Shown here one piece after another: positions 27,340-35,856 of a stretch of DNA of 64,000 bases. Location of the stretch: positions 16,634-80,633 of the forward strand of contig NZ_AOPO01000020.1 of assembly GCF_000336575.1 (NCBI RefSeq), in the 5' to 3' direction. The notes under the pieces are model-generated. The model was not told where the DNA came from. It ran no database searches and saw only the letters and a program-made list of their open reading frames with translations. The stretch comes from Vreelandella titanicae BH1 (lineage in GTDB: Bacteria > Pseudomonadota > Gammaproteobacteria > Pseudomonadales > Halomonadaceae). Within the stretch, counting starts at the first letter, position 1; each line of letters starts with the position of its first letter. A program made the translations under genes and the position numbers.

Positions 27340-27729
27340 ATGGCAGATAAGAATATGAGTTTCCTGGTTGTAGACGACTTTCCCACCATGCGTCGGATCG
27401 TACGTAGTCTGCTTAAAGAGTTGGGCTTCACCAACGTGGATGAAGCCGAAGATGGACAAGATGCGCTCAATAAGCTGCGTGCCGGCAAGTTTGAGTTCGT
27501 CGTTTCCGATTGGAACATGCCGAACCTTGATGGCCTGGAGATGCTCAAGGAGATCCGTCAGGATGACGCCTTGAAAGACCTTCCTGTGTTGATGGTGACC
27601 GCAGAAGCGAAGAAAGAGAACATTATAGCGGCTGCTCAGGCGGGCGCTAACGGCTATGTCGTCAAGCCGTTCACTGCCGCTACCCTCGAAGAAAAGCTCA
27701 ATAAGATCTTCGAAAAACTGGGTATGTGA
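27340..27729 (+). CDS. cheY: Chemotaxis response regulator CheY
   Basis: CheY carries the signal from CheA to FliM. The 129-residue protein keeps every key position at E. coli numbering: D12, D13, phospho-acceptor D57, T87, Y106 and K109. A GAGG site precedes the ATG, and cheZ follows 41 bp downstream. The match is close enough that a single CheY of the enteric type is expected to act directly on the motor. Confidence 0.98.
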   Translation: MADKNMSFLVVDDFPTMRRIVRSLLKELGFTNVDEAEDGQDALNKLRAGKFEFVVSDWNMPNLDGLEMLKEIRQDDALKDLPVLMVTAEAKKENIIAAAQAGANGYVVKPFTAATLEEKLNKIFEKLGM

Positions 27730-27770
27730 GCAACTGGGCCTATGTGCTTGGTTAACGAGGAGACAACGTT

Positions 27771-28466
27771 ATGAGCCAGAATGAGCAGTCCGATTCTGCC
27801 CAATCGTCCGAACAAGCCGCCGAAGACTTAATTCATCGCATCGGTAAGTTGACGCGCATGCTGCGCGAAAACATGCGTGAACTGGGGCTTGATAAAGAGA
27901 TTGAGAAGGCGGCCGAAGCCATCCCCGATGCACGCGACCGCTTGCACTATGTCGCCACCATGACGGAGCAGGCAGCAGATCGAGCGCTCAATGCCGTTGA
28001 CCGTGCGCAGCCGCTGCAGGATCAGTTGTCAGACCGGGCGGAAGCGTTGGATAAACGCTGGGCCGAGTGGTTTGAAGCACCGAAAGAGCTGGATGAGGCG
28101 AAAGCGCTCGTTGTCGAGACACGCACTTATCTTAGCGAAGTGCCCGATGTGGTTTCAGCGACTAACAAAGAACTGATGGAAATCATGATGGCTCAGGACT
28201 TTCAGGACCTGACCGGCCAAGTGATTAAGAAGATGATGGACGTGATCCATGAGATCGAACATCAGTTGGTGCAAGTGTTGATCGATAACGCGCCGGGCGC
28301 CCATGCACGAGAAACGCTGCAGCGCAAGGCCGAGGATCAGTGGAAAAGCGACAGTGCACGGCGTAACGAAGAGCTTTTGAATGGGCCGCAAGTGAAGGAT
28401 AATGTCCCTGATACCGTCTCTGGGCAAGATCAAGTAGACGACTTATTGGACGAATTAGGCTTCTAA
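27771..28466 (+). CDS. cheZ: CheY-P phosphatase CheZ
   Basis: CheZ dephosphorylates CheY-P and ends the tumble signal. The 231-residue protein has the four-helix core, with the catalytic segment DFQDLTGQVIKKMMD that inserts an active-site Gln into CheY. The C-terminal CheY-binding peptide VDDLLDELGF is nearly that of E. coli. A GAGGAG ribosome-binding site precedes it. Confidence 0.98.
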   Translation: MSQNEQSDSAQSSEQAAEDLIHRIGKLTRMLRENMRELGLDKEIEKAAEAIPDARDRLHYVATMTEQAADRALNAVDRAQPLQDQLSDRAEALDKRWAEWFEAPKELDEAKALVVETRTYLSEVPDVVSATNKELMEIMMAQDFQDLTGQVIKKMMDVIHEIEHQLVQVLIDNAPGAHARETLQRKAEDQWKSDSARRNEELLNGPQVKDNVPDTVSGQDQVDDLLDELGF

Positions 28467-28505
28467 GATGCGTTATTAAACGCCCTCTGGGCACGCAAGT
28501 ACGCC

Positions 28506-28533
28506 ATTCAGCCGTCCCTATGGACGGCTGAAT
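28506..28533 (+). terminator. Strong hairpin between cheZ and flhB
   Basis: A perfect 12-bp inverted repeat (ATTCAGCCGTCC / GGACGGCTGAAT) with a CTAT loop follows cheZ by 40 bp. No U-run follows, so it may act as a Rho-assisted or partial terminator, or as a processing site separating the che and flhB transcripts. Confidence 0.55.
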
Positions 28534-28570
28534 ACGTGATAAGCTTTGCTTCACCTGGCCGGATACCCGT

Positions 28571-29737
28571 ATGGCAGATAACGATAGCGACCAGGAAAAG
28601 ACCGAAGAGGCCACGCCCAGGCGGAAAGAGAAAGCCCGTGAAGAGGGTCAAGTTGCCCGTTCCCGCGAGTTAAATACGTTTTTACTTTTGCTGGGTGGGG
28701 TGATCGGCCTTTATAGCATGGGCAACATGCTCTACGACCAGCTGGGTGCGGTGATGGAGCAAGCTTTCTTGTTTGAGCGCCGCCAGGCAATGGAAAGTAC
28801 GCCGATGCTGGTCAATGCGCTGGACCTTGGTCAGCGCACGCTATTTGCCATGATGCCGCTGTTTTTACTGTTAGCCATCATTGCATTAGTTGCCCCTGGG
28901 CTGATGGGAGGCTGGCTGATATCGGGTAAATCGATGCAGCCCAAGTTTTCCAAGCTAAACCCTATTAAGGGCGTAAAGCGTATCTTCTCCACCCAGGCTC
29001 TGATCGAATTGGCAAAAGCGATTGCCAAATCGTTTCTGGTGGGGGGCGTGGCTGCGACGTTTTTGTATTTCAACATCGGCAAATTTATGGCGCTAATGGA
29101 TCAGCCTATCCAGCAAGCGCTAACCAATGCCTTAAGCATGGCGGCTCAGGCAGCTGGGCTAATGGTGCTGGTGTTGATCGTGGTCATTTTGATCGATGTC
29201 CCTTTCCAGCTCTGGGACAATGCTAAGAAGCTGCGCATGAGTCAGGAAGAGATTAAGCGTGAGCACAAAGAGTCCGAAGGCGACCCGCATGTGAAGGCGC
29301 GCATTCGCCAGCAGCAGCAGGCCATGGCGCGGGGCAGGATGATGAGCAAAGTACCCGAAGCGGATGTCATCATCACCAACCCTACGCACTACGCGATAGC
29401 ACTGACTTATCAGGAAGGCAGTATGGGCGCCCCGCGGCTGGTGGCAAAAGGCGCCGACGCAGTGGCTGTACGCATTCGCGAAATCGCTGAAGAGGCAGGC
29501 GTGCCTCGCTTGCAGGCAGCACCATTGGCGCGGGCCCTGTATCATCACGTCGATCTAGATGCAGAAGTACCTGCCGAACTGTATACCGCGGTGGCGGAAG
29601 TAATGGCCTGGGCCTACCGCCTCAAGCAAGTATCACAACAAGGAGGCGAGGTGCCCCCAACCCCCGATAACCTGCCGGTTCCGCCGGAGATGGAAAGCCC
29701 CGGGCATGGCGCCGGTGGTAATGAGGCGCAACCATGA
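28571..29737 (+). CDS. flhB: Flagellar type III export switch protein FlhB
   Basis: FlhB is the export-gate subunit that cleaves itself and switches substrate class. The 388-residue protein has a basic N-terminus (KTEEATPRRKEKAREEG), four membrane helices (about 30-215) and the cytoplasmic domain with the autocleavage motif NPTH at about 269-272. A Pro-rich tail follows. The ribosome-binding site is weak. It overlaps flhA by 4 bases (ATGA). Confidence 0.98.
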   Translation: MADNDSDQEKTEEATPRRKEKAREEGQVARSRELNTFLLLLGGVIGLYSMGNMLYDQLGAVMEQAFLFERRQAMESTPMLVNALDLGQRTLFAMMPLFLLLAIIALVAPGLMGGWLISGKSMQPKFSKLNPIKGVKRIFSTQALIELAKAIAKSFLVGGVAATFLYFNIGKFMALMDQPIQQALTNALSMAAQAAGLMVLVLIVVILIDVPFQLWDNAKKLRMSQEEIKREHKESEGDPHVKARIRQQQQAMARGRMMSKVPEADVIITNPTHYAIALTYQEGSMGAPRLVAKGADAVAVRIREIAEEAGVPRLQAAPLARALYHHVDLDAEVPAELYTAVAEVMAWAYRLKQVSQQGGEVPPTPDNLPVPPEMESPGHGAGGNEAQP

Positions 29738-31821
29738 AAGGCTTGAGTCAGCTAGTAGGTCGGCGCGACTGGATGGGTGATGTGCGCATGAAGCTGCTGG
29801 TCGGGCCGCTGCTCATCCTCATGATTTTGGGCATGATGATTGTGCCCTTGCCTCCCTTCGCCCTGGATTTACTCTTCACCTTCAACATCGCTCTGGCCAT
29901 TATGGTGTTATTGGTCAGCATGTTTACGCAGAAGCCGCTGGACTTTGCGGCGTTTCCTGCCGTGTTGCTATTTACTACGCTGCTGCGCCTGTCGCTCAAT
30001 GTGGCTTCTACCCGTGTAGTGCTGATGGAGGGCCACCAAGGCGGCGCCTCTGCGGGTAAGGTCATTGAAGCGTTCGGGGCGTTTCTGGTCGGCGGTAATT
30101 TCGCTGTTGGCCTAGTGGTCTTCCTGATTCTTGTCATCATCAACTTTATGGTTATCACCAAAGGTGCTGGCCGTATTGCCGAAGTGGGTGCGCGCTTTAC
30201 CCTGGATGCAATGCCTGGTAAGCAGATGGCCATCGATGCCGATCTGAACGCCGGCTTGATCGGCGAAGAAGACGCCAAAAAGCGCCGCGCGGAGGTTTCT
30301 CAAGAGGCGGATTTCTTTGGTTCCATGGACGGCGCAAGTAAGTTTGTCCGTGGCGATGCCATTGCCGGTTTGGTGATTATGGTGGTCAATATCATCGGCG
30401 GGCTGATGATTGGCATGCTGCAGCACGATATGAGCTTTGGCGCTGCTGGTCAGACCTATATGTTGTTGGCGATTGGTGATGGCCTGGTGGCGCAAATCCC
30501 TGCTTTGGTGATCTCCACCGCCGCGGGTGTCACAGTATCCCGGGTCAGCATGGATACGAACGAAGATATTGGCCAGCAAATGCTTAGCCAATTGTTCGTT
30601 AATCCTCAGGTACTGATTTTGGCTGCCGTGGTGATGGGCATGCTGGGTATGGTACCTGGCATGCCCAATTTCGTATTTCTATTCTTTACCGCGTTGTTGG
30701 CTGGCCTGGCATGGCTGTTAACGCGCCAAAAAGAGAAGGCGTTGGTCAAGGAGGAGATTGCCGCGGCACCGGTGCCTTTACAGGAGACTCCCGAAGCGAG
30801 TTGGGAAGATGTGCAACTGGTCGATACGCTTGGCCTGGAAGTGGGCCATCGCTTAATCCCGCTGGTGGACTCGCGTCAAAAAGGCGAGCTGCTCGGGCGC
30901 ATTAAGAGCGTACGTAAGAAGTTTGCCCAAGAAGTGGGTTTCCTGCCGCCGGTCGTCCATATCCGTGATAATTTGGAGCTGCCGCCGAACGCCTATGTAC
31001 TCTCCATGAAAGGCGCCGAGATTGGTCGCGCCGAGGCACAACCAGGTAAATGGCTAGCGATTAACCCCGGGCAGGTATCGGGCGAGCTGCAGGGCACCCA
31101 TACTCAGGATCCCGCTTTTGGCTTGCCCGCTGTCTGGATTGATAGCAACCAGCGTGAGCATGCCCAGGTGTATGGCTACACCGTTGTGGATGCCAGTACC
31201 GTCATAGCGACCCACTTGAACCACTTGTTGCACCGTCATTCACCCGAGATGCTGGGCCGTCAGGAAGTACAGAAGTTGCTGGATAAAATGGGCGATGATC
31301 AAAAAACGTTGGTCGAAGAGGTGATCCCCAAAGCTATTTCATTGACGGTACTGCAGCGTATCTTGCAAAACCTGCTTGACGAAGATGTCTCTATCCGCGA
31401 CATGCGCACTATTCTCGATACCCTGGCCGAGTACGCCACACAGCAAAAAGATCCTAATGAGCTGACGGCGCTGGTGCGAGTCTCGCTGGGGCGCGCCATT
31501 GTCCAGCAGTGGTTTGCGGGGCAGGAGACACTCAATGTCATGGGGCTGGATGCTCAACTGGAACAAGTGCTGGTACAGGCCATGAATGGCAACGGCGCCA
31601 TGGAGCCCGGGTTGGCAGAAACGCTGATGACCCAGGCCCAGCAGGCGCTGGAGCGTCACGAAAGTTCCGGCGAGCCGCCGGTGCTGGTCGTGCAACATTC
31701 ACTAAGGGCGGTGCTGTCGCGCTTCTTGCGTCGCCGGTTACGCCATATGTCGGTACTGTCCCAGGCTGAAATTCCCGACGATCGCACATTAAGAGTGACC
31801 ACAGTGGTCGGCGGACGTTAA
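29734..31821 (+). CDS. flhA: Flagellar export gate protein FlhA
   Basis: FlhA is the main ion-driven export-gate component and docks chaperone-substrate complexes. The 695-residue protein (E. coli 692) has eight membrane helices in its first 330 residues and the FHIPEP-family signatures (FPAVLLFTTLLRLSLNVAST, abbreviated; ARFTLDAMPGKQMAID). The cytoplasmic domain starts at about residue 360. It follows flhB with overlap and precedes flhF by 58 bp. Confidence 0.98.
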   Translation: MKGLSQLVGRRDWMGDVRMKLLVGPLLILMILGMMIVPLPPFALDLLFTFNIALAIMVLLVSMFTQKPLDFAAFPAVLLFTTLLRLSLNVASTRVVLMEGHQGGASAGKVIEAFGAFLVGGNFAVGLVVFLILVIINFMVITKGAGRIAEVGARFTLDAMPGKQMAIDADLNAGLIGEEDAKKRRAEVSQEADFFGSMDGASKFVRGDAIAGLVIMVVNIIGGLMIGMLQHDMSFGAAGQTYMLLAIGDGLVAQIPALVISTAAGVTVSRVSMDTNEDIGQQMLSQLFVNPQVLILAAVVMGMLGMVPGMPNFVFLFFTALLAGLAWLLTRQKEKALVKEEIAAAPVPLQETPEASWEDVQLVDTLGLEVGHRLIPLVDSRQKGELLGRIKSVRKKFAQEVGFLPPVVHIRDNLELPPNAYVLSMKGAEIGRAEAQPGKWLAINPGQVSGELQGTHTQDPAFGLPAVWIDSNQREHAQVYGYTVVDASTVIATHLNHLLHRHSPEMLGRQEVQKLLDKMGDDQKTLVEEVIPKAISLTVLQRILQNLLDEDVSIRDMRTILDTLAEYATQQKDPNELTALVRVSLGRAIVQQWFAGQETLNVMGLDAQLEQVLVQAMNGNGAMEPGLAETLMTQAQQALERHESSGEPPVLVVQHSLRAVLSRFLRRRLRHMSVLSQAEIPDDRTLRVTTVVGGR

Positions 31822-31879
31822 AGATGGCACGCCGTGATAGGCTAGCGTCGTCCATTTTCAGAACAGGCAAGGGTAAATC

Positions 31880-34063
31880 ATGAGCGTTAGACGTTTCGTG
31901 GGAGCCAATAGTCGTGATGTGATGCGCCAAGTGCGTGAAACGCTCGGTGAAGACGCCTTGATTGTCGCAAATCGGCGTACCGAAGGGGGCGTTGAAATTT
32001 TAGCGATGGCGGATGAAGCCATCGACCACTTTGAACCCTCACCAGAACCTGCACCACCCGAAACGCCGACAGCACCCCCAGCGCAAGACCCCATGCAGGC
32101 GATGAGCGAGCGCTTACTGCGCGAAATGCAGGATATGCGAGCGCTGCTGGCAAACAGCCAGTCAACCCATACTGCTTCACCATCGCCAGCAGCGCCCACC
32201 GGAACGGCTGCACGGCTGCGTCAACTGCTATGGAATGTGGGTTTTAGCAGCGAAATTGCCGATGAACTGCTGGCTGGGTTGCCTGCATCGCTAACCAGGT
32301 TAGACGGCGATAGCGAAGCCCCACTGCAGTGGCTGCGACAGCAGTTAATGGATCGCCTTTACGTACTCAACGATGAAGCAAGCTTTTTCGACCAAACCGG
32401 CATTGTTGCCCTGGTGGGGCCAACGGGGGTAGGTAAAACCACCACCACCGCCAAGCTGGCCGCTCGTTTTGTGATGCGCCACGGCACGCGCCCGGTAGCG
32501 CTGGTTACCACCGACAGCTTCCGGATCGGTGCCCATGAGCAGTTGCGCATTTATGCGCGCCTGCTGGATACCCCGATGTACGCCTTGGATGCCGAACAGC
32601 CCATCGACGATTTGCTGGGCCGCCTGCAGGGCAAGCAGTGGGTAATTATCGACACCGTAGGCATGAGTCAGCGTGACCAGCGGGTGATAGAGCAGATTGC
32701 CCACCTGCAAGGAGGACGCTCGCGGGTACGTTTGGTGCTGCTACTCAATGCTGCCAGCCAACCGGAAACCCTCGAAGAAGTGGTGCTGCGCTACCGTCAG
32801 GCCGCGCGGGCGGCGGGCGCAGAGTTAGATGACTGTATTATCACCAAACAGGATGAGGCGGGACGTCTGGCTCCAGTGTTAGATATTATTATGCGTCACG
32901 GGATGCGCGTCCTGTTTGGTTCTAATGGTCAGCAGGTGCCCGAAGATATGGCCCTTGCCGCCCCCGATGCGCTAGTGGATCAAGCGCTGAGTACCGCGAC
33001 TCCTCAGCGTGAACGGGTGCAAAGTGCCGATGCGCCGATGGGAATGCCGCGCTGGTCGCGGGATGTCCTGGGCCAAGGGCGTCGTTTGTCGTCGCTATTG
33101 GCGAGGTTGCGCCAACGTGTCACGGGATTTGCGGAATTAGAAGAGATCTGGAACCTAGCTTCGCTGCCTAGTCGTTTGCAGGAAACGCATTTGGATGCAT
33201 TACTTGCCGGTTATCCAGCGGCAAAGACCACCTTAGGGATGGCGTGGTTTCCGCGGCGCAATGAGCGCGGCTGCGACTGGGCAATGCCGGACATTGGCCT
33301 GGACACGGATGGTGCCTGGCTGGCGCTACCCTGGCTGCAGCATCGCCACGCCGCAGGATGGCAGCCACGCTTAGCCGCGCTGTCGGCATCGAGCGGTGTA
33401 GCGGTGCACTTACTGCCGCGCTTCCCTGAACCGGATGCACTAGCGTGGCTGGAAGCTGAGCACTTGACCTGGGTCAGCCAAGTGGCCCCCAGTCATCGGT
33501 TACGCTTTCACCACGAACGTCAATCTATCCGCCAGCTATTTAGTGACAGTGTGCTAACGCACCATGTGGGCGTGCGTTTTCGTGGCCAATCGGTGCAACT
33601 GTGGACTGCCTACGCCGAAGTCGAGGACGCCAGCGGCACGGCTCTACTCGCCTGGTTCGGTGAAGTTCGCGATCCGGAAAGCGCCAAAGTAGTGGCGCGC
33701 CGCTACTGGCTTACCCCCGCTCGGCTAGGAGCAGAGGTGCTCTCACTGCTGTTAACCCAGCTGCAAAGCGAAGGCTTGGCCGCCTTGACGCGTCGCGCGT
33801 GGCAGCAGTTAAAAGAGGCCGATAGCGGGGATCTAAATGCTGAAGTTCGCCTATTGATGGCCAGCGGTGTGGCATCGGTCGCCGGGCATCTCGATGTTGC
33901 TGATGATGAGGAGGCGCAGACGCTGCGTGGCGATCTGCTCAACCTATTAGGCAACAGCCGTCGCCGCCGCGATACCGGCATGCTTGATGCACTGGTCTAC
34001 GCCTTTATGGCACGAGATGCGATTCGTCAAATGGGCAGTGTTAGTCGAGAGGGCGTGGTGTGA
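31880..34063 (+). CDS. flhF: FlhF-type SRP-like GTPase with a long C-terminal extension
   Basis: FlhF is an SRP-family GTPase that places and numbers flagella, mostly in polar flagellates. The first about 375 residues are a normal FlhF: B domain (RRFVGANSRDVMRQVRETLG), N domain, and G domain with GPTGVGKTTTTAKLA near residue 177, VTTDSFRIGAHEQL, IIDTVG and TKQDEA. About 350 further residues (375-727) have no counterpart that I recognise, while typical FlhF proteins stop near 400-500. The frame is open and base use is uniform, so the extension looks genuine. It lies between flhA and flhE, and its stop overlaps the next gene (GTGA). Confidence 0.9.
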   Translation: MSVRRFVGANSRDVMRQVRETLGEDALIVANRRTEGGVEILAMADEAIDHFEPSPEPAPPETPTAPPAQDPMQAMSERLLREMQDMRALLANSQSTHTASPSPAAPTGTAARLRQLLWNVGFSSEIADELLAGLPASLTRLDGDSEAPLQWLRQQLMDRLYVLNDEASFFDQTGIVALVGPTGVGKTTTTAKLAARFVMRHGTRPVALVTTDSFRIGAHEQLRIYARLLDTPMYALDAEQPIDDLLGRLQGKQWVIIDTVGMSQRDQRVIEQIAHLQGGRSRVRLVLLLNAASQPETLEEVVLRYRQAARAAGAELDDCIITKQDEAGRLAPVLDIIMRHGMRVLFGSNGQQVPEDMALAAPDALVDQALSTATPQRERVQSADAPMGMPRWSRDVLGQGRRLSSLLARLRQRVTGFAELEEIWNLASLPSRLQETHLDALLAGYPAAKTTLGMAWFPRRNERGCDWAMPDIGLDTDGAWLALPWLQHRHAAGWQPRLAALSASSGVAVHLLPRFPEPDALAWLEAEHLTWVSQVAPSHRLRFHHERQSIRQLFSDSVLTHHVGVRFRGQSVQLWTAYAEVEDASGTALLAWFGEVRDPESAKVVARRYWLTPARLGAEVLSLLLTQLQSEGLAALTRRAWQQLKEADSGDLNAEVRLLMASGVASVAGHLDVADDEEAQTLRGDLLNLLGNSRRRRDTGMLDALVYAFMARDAIRQMGSVSREGVV

Positions 34064-34632
34064 GCGAACAGGATCAAGCATCGGGTCTACGCAAGTGGGC
34101 AAACCTGCAGCGCCAACAGCAGCAAGCTGAGGGTACAGTTGATGTTGCGGCGGCAGAACACGTGCCGGAATCTAAACAGCCTACCTCTCTGTTAACGCCG
34201 ACAGCTGCAGCGGTGGAAGAGCCAGCAACGGTGGTAGCGCACCAGCCCAAAATTCCGCTTATTGTGGTCGGGCTACCAGGTAGTGGTGCAGCCCAGGTGA
34301 ACAAGGTTAAAGCAAGATTAGGGCAGTGGTCGACGTTAGGTCGAAGCTGGGCCGGTGATCCTGAGGATTGGGATATTCATATCGTCATGGCCGAAACGAC
34401 CGACCTAGCCCAACTTTGCGATCAATACAGCCGTTGGGCACTGTGGATCAGTAGCGATGCCGATACCTTTGCTTCCATGTTCCGTACCTTGCGTCAATTA
34501 CATGAGCGTGGCGGGCCGCGCCGTTTGCTGGCGCTCCACGAGCCGCATTTGCCGCGTCAAGGGTTGCTCAATAACTTGCGTGAGGCAGCTGATTACTACT
34601 TAAATATGGAGCTGTTGGTACTTGCACGATGA
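34060..34632 (+). CDS. Small FlhF partner with FlhG-type DQAxxLR activator motif
   Basis: This 190-residue protein starts with GTG overlapping the flhF stop; GAGAGGG lies 6 nt upstream. Residues 5-11 read DQASGLR, the motif at the N-terminus of FlhG/YlxH that stimulates FlhF GTPase. After a Gln/Ala/Pro-rich linker (about 20-65), a domain of about 125 residues begins with PLIVVGLPGSGAAQV. This resembles a P-loop strand-loop but lacks the Lys-Ser/Thr and the KGGVGKT deviant Walker A of MinD/FlhG. It occupies the flhG slot. I infer an FlhF activator without ATPase function; no family name can be given. Confidence 0.7.
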   Translation: MSEQDQASGLRKWANLQRQQQQAEGTVDVAAAEHVPESKQPTSLLTPTAAAVEEPATVVAHQPKIPLIVVGLPGSGAAQVNKVKARLGQWSTLGRSWAGDPEDWDIHIVMAETTDLAQLCDQYSRWALWISSDADTFASMFRTLRQLHERGGPRRLLALHEPHLPRQGLLNNLREAADYYLNMELLVLAR

Positions 34633-34657
34633 GCGCACTCTGCTGAGGAGACCAAGC

Positions 34658-35089
34658 ATGCTAAGCTGGCTATTAAGAGGGAGACTGCTACTGAGCCCAG
34701 TACTGCTGACAGGGTGTCTACTAGCAGGGTTAACGGGAAACGCTCAGGCGACACCCGGTAGCTGGAGCAGCCAGATACCAGGTCTGATGGTAGCGATGAG
34801 TGATAGGGCAAGTGCTAGTCAAAACGCTACCCCACCCGCTGCTGCTAACAATGTGGAGTCAGCACAGCTCGGGCGTATTCATTGGCAGTTTCAATATCCC
34901 CCTGGTGCGCTATTAAACGCTTGGCTGTGCCATCCTGAGCAGTGCGTTGCGTTAGCTGGCATGCGGGGGACTACCACTGCCCTGGCGGGGTTTGCCGCGG
35001 ATGCGCCGTTGCATTTTCGCTTCGCTTTACGTCCGGGGCAGCGGCCTGTTCGTGTCCAGGGGCTGCAAATGATTGTGAACTATCAGTGA
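34658..35089 (+). CDS. flhE: Flagellar protein FlhE
   Basis: FlhE is a periplasmic protein of the enteric flhBAE operon; it is reported to limit proton leak through the export gate. The 143-residue product has a signal peptide (about 1-30, ending near AQA) and a C-terminal half that lines up with E. coli FlhE: LCHPEQCVALAGMRGTT, then LHFRFAL and QGLQMIVNYQ at the end. The two Cys are conserved. The ATG at 34658 follows GAGGAG and is preferred over one 12 codons upstream. Confidence 0.88.
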   Translation: MLSWLLRGRLLLSPVLLTGCLLAGLTGNAQATPGSWSSQIPGLMVAMSDRASASQNATPPAAANNVESAQLGRIHWQFQYPPGALLNAWLCHPEQCVALAGMRGTTTALAGFAADAPLHFRFALRPGQRPVRVQGLQMIVNYQ

Positions 35090-35115
35090 AGGCTGGATAG
35101 ACGCGAGGCGAGAGG

Positions 35116-35817
35116 ATGTACACAGCACAAGGCAGGATCAAACAGAGTGAGCTGTTGACGCAATACATGCCACTGGTACGACGTCAGGCCTTGACGCTTC
35201 AGGTCCGTTTGCCAGCCAGCATTGAGCTCGACGACCTTATTCAAGCCGGGATGGTAGGGCTGCTGGAAGCACTGGGGCGCTTCGATGCCACCCAGGGGGC
35301 AACGTTCGCGACGTTTGCCAGTCAGCGTATTCGCGGTGCAATGATGGATGAATTACGTACCCGCGACTGGTTGCCCCGCAGCGTGCGCCGCTCAGCGCGA
35401 GCGGTTGACAGTGCCGTTCGTCAATTAGAGCAACAGCTCGGACGGGCACCAGAAGAGAACGAAATCGCCCAACACCTTGAAATGCCGTTGAGTGAGTATC
35501 AGCAGCTCCTCAACGACACCAACAGTGGTCAACTGTTGCCGTTTGAAGAGCTGGTGGCCGACGGTGGCGAGCCTAGCAATAATGAATTGGCTAATTCACC
35601 GTTCGAGCAGTTGCTAGACGGCCAGCAACGACAAACGTTGATTGAGGCAATTGAAGCGCTGCCAGAGCGTGAAAAGCTGCTAATGGCGCTGTACTACCAA
35701 GAAGAACTCAACCTTAAGGAAGTAGGGGCTGTGTTGGGCGTCACGGAGTCACGCGTTTCACAACTGCACAGCCAAGCCGTCAGCCGCTTACGCGCGCGTT
35801 TACACGACTCGGCATAA
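35116..35817 (+). CDS. fliA: Flagellar sigma factor FliA (sigma-28)
   Basis: FliA directs RNA polymerase to late flagellar and chemotaxis promoters. The 233-residue protein has region 2 (ELDDLIQAGMVGLLEALGRF, FATFASQRIRGAMMDELR), a region 3 (RDWLPRSVRR) and a region 4 helix-turn-helix (LNLKEVGAVLGVTESRVSQLHSQA). Two sites matching its enteric consensus lie at 9547 and 11530. It follows flhE by 26 bp; in E. coli it is next to the flagellin gene instead. The anti-sigma FlgM is not in the window. Confidence 0.98.
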   Translation: MYTAQGRIKQSELLTQYMPLVRRQALTLQVRLPASIELDDLIQAGMVGLLEALGRFDATQGATFATFASQRIRGAMMDELRTRDWLPRSVRRSARAVDSAVRQLEQQLGRAPEENEIAQHLEMPLSEYQQLLNDTNSGQLLPFEELVADGGEPSNNELANSPFEQLLDGQQRQTLIEAIEALPEREKLLMALYYQEELNLKEVGAVLGVTESRVSQLHSQAVSRLRARLHDSA

Positions 35818-35856
35818 CACCTCTTTTACTCACTTGTGACCGGCAAGGAGCCGTGG

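Noticed and set aside
31880..34063. flhF extension as a frameshift fusion of two genes
   Set aside because: The frame continues without internal start signals or a change in codon use, and the following gene is coupled to its stop, so a single long gene is the simpler reading.
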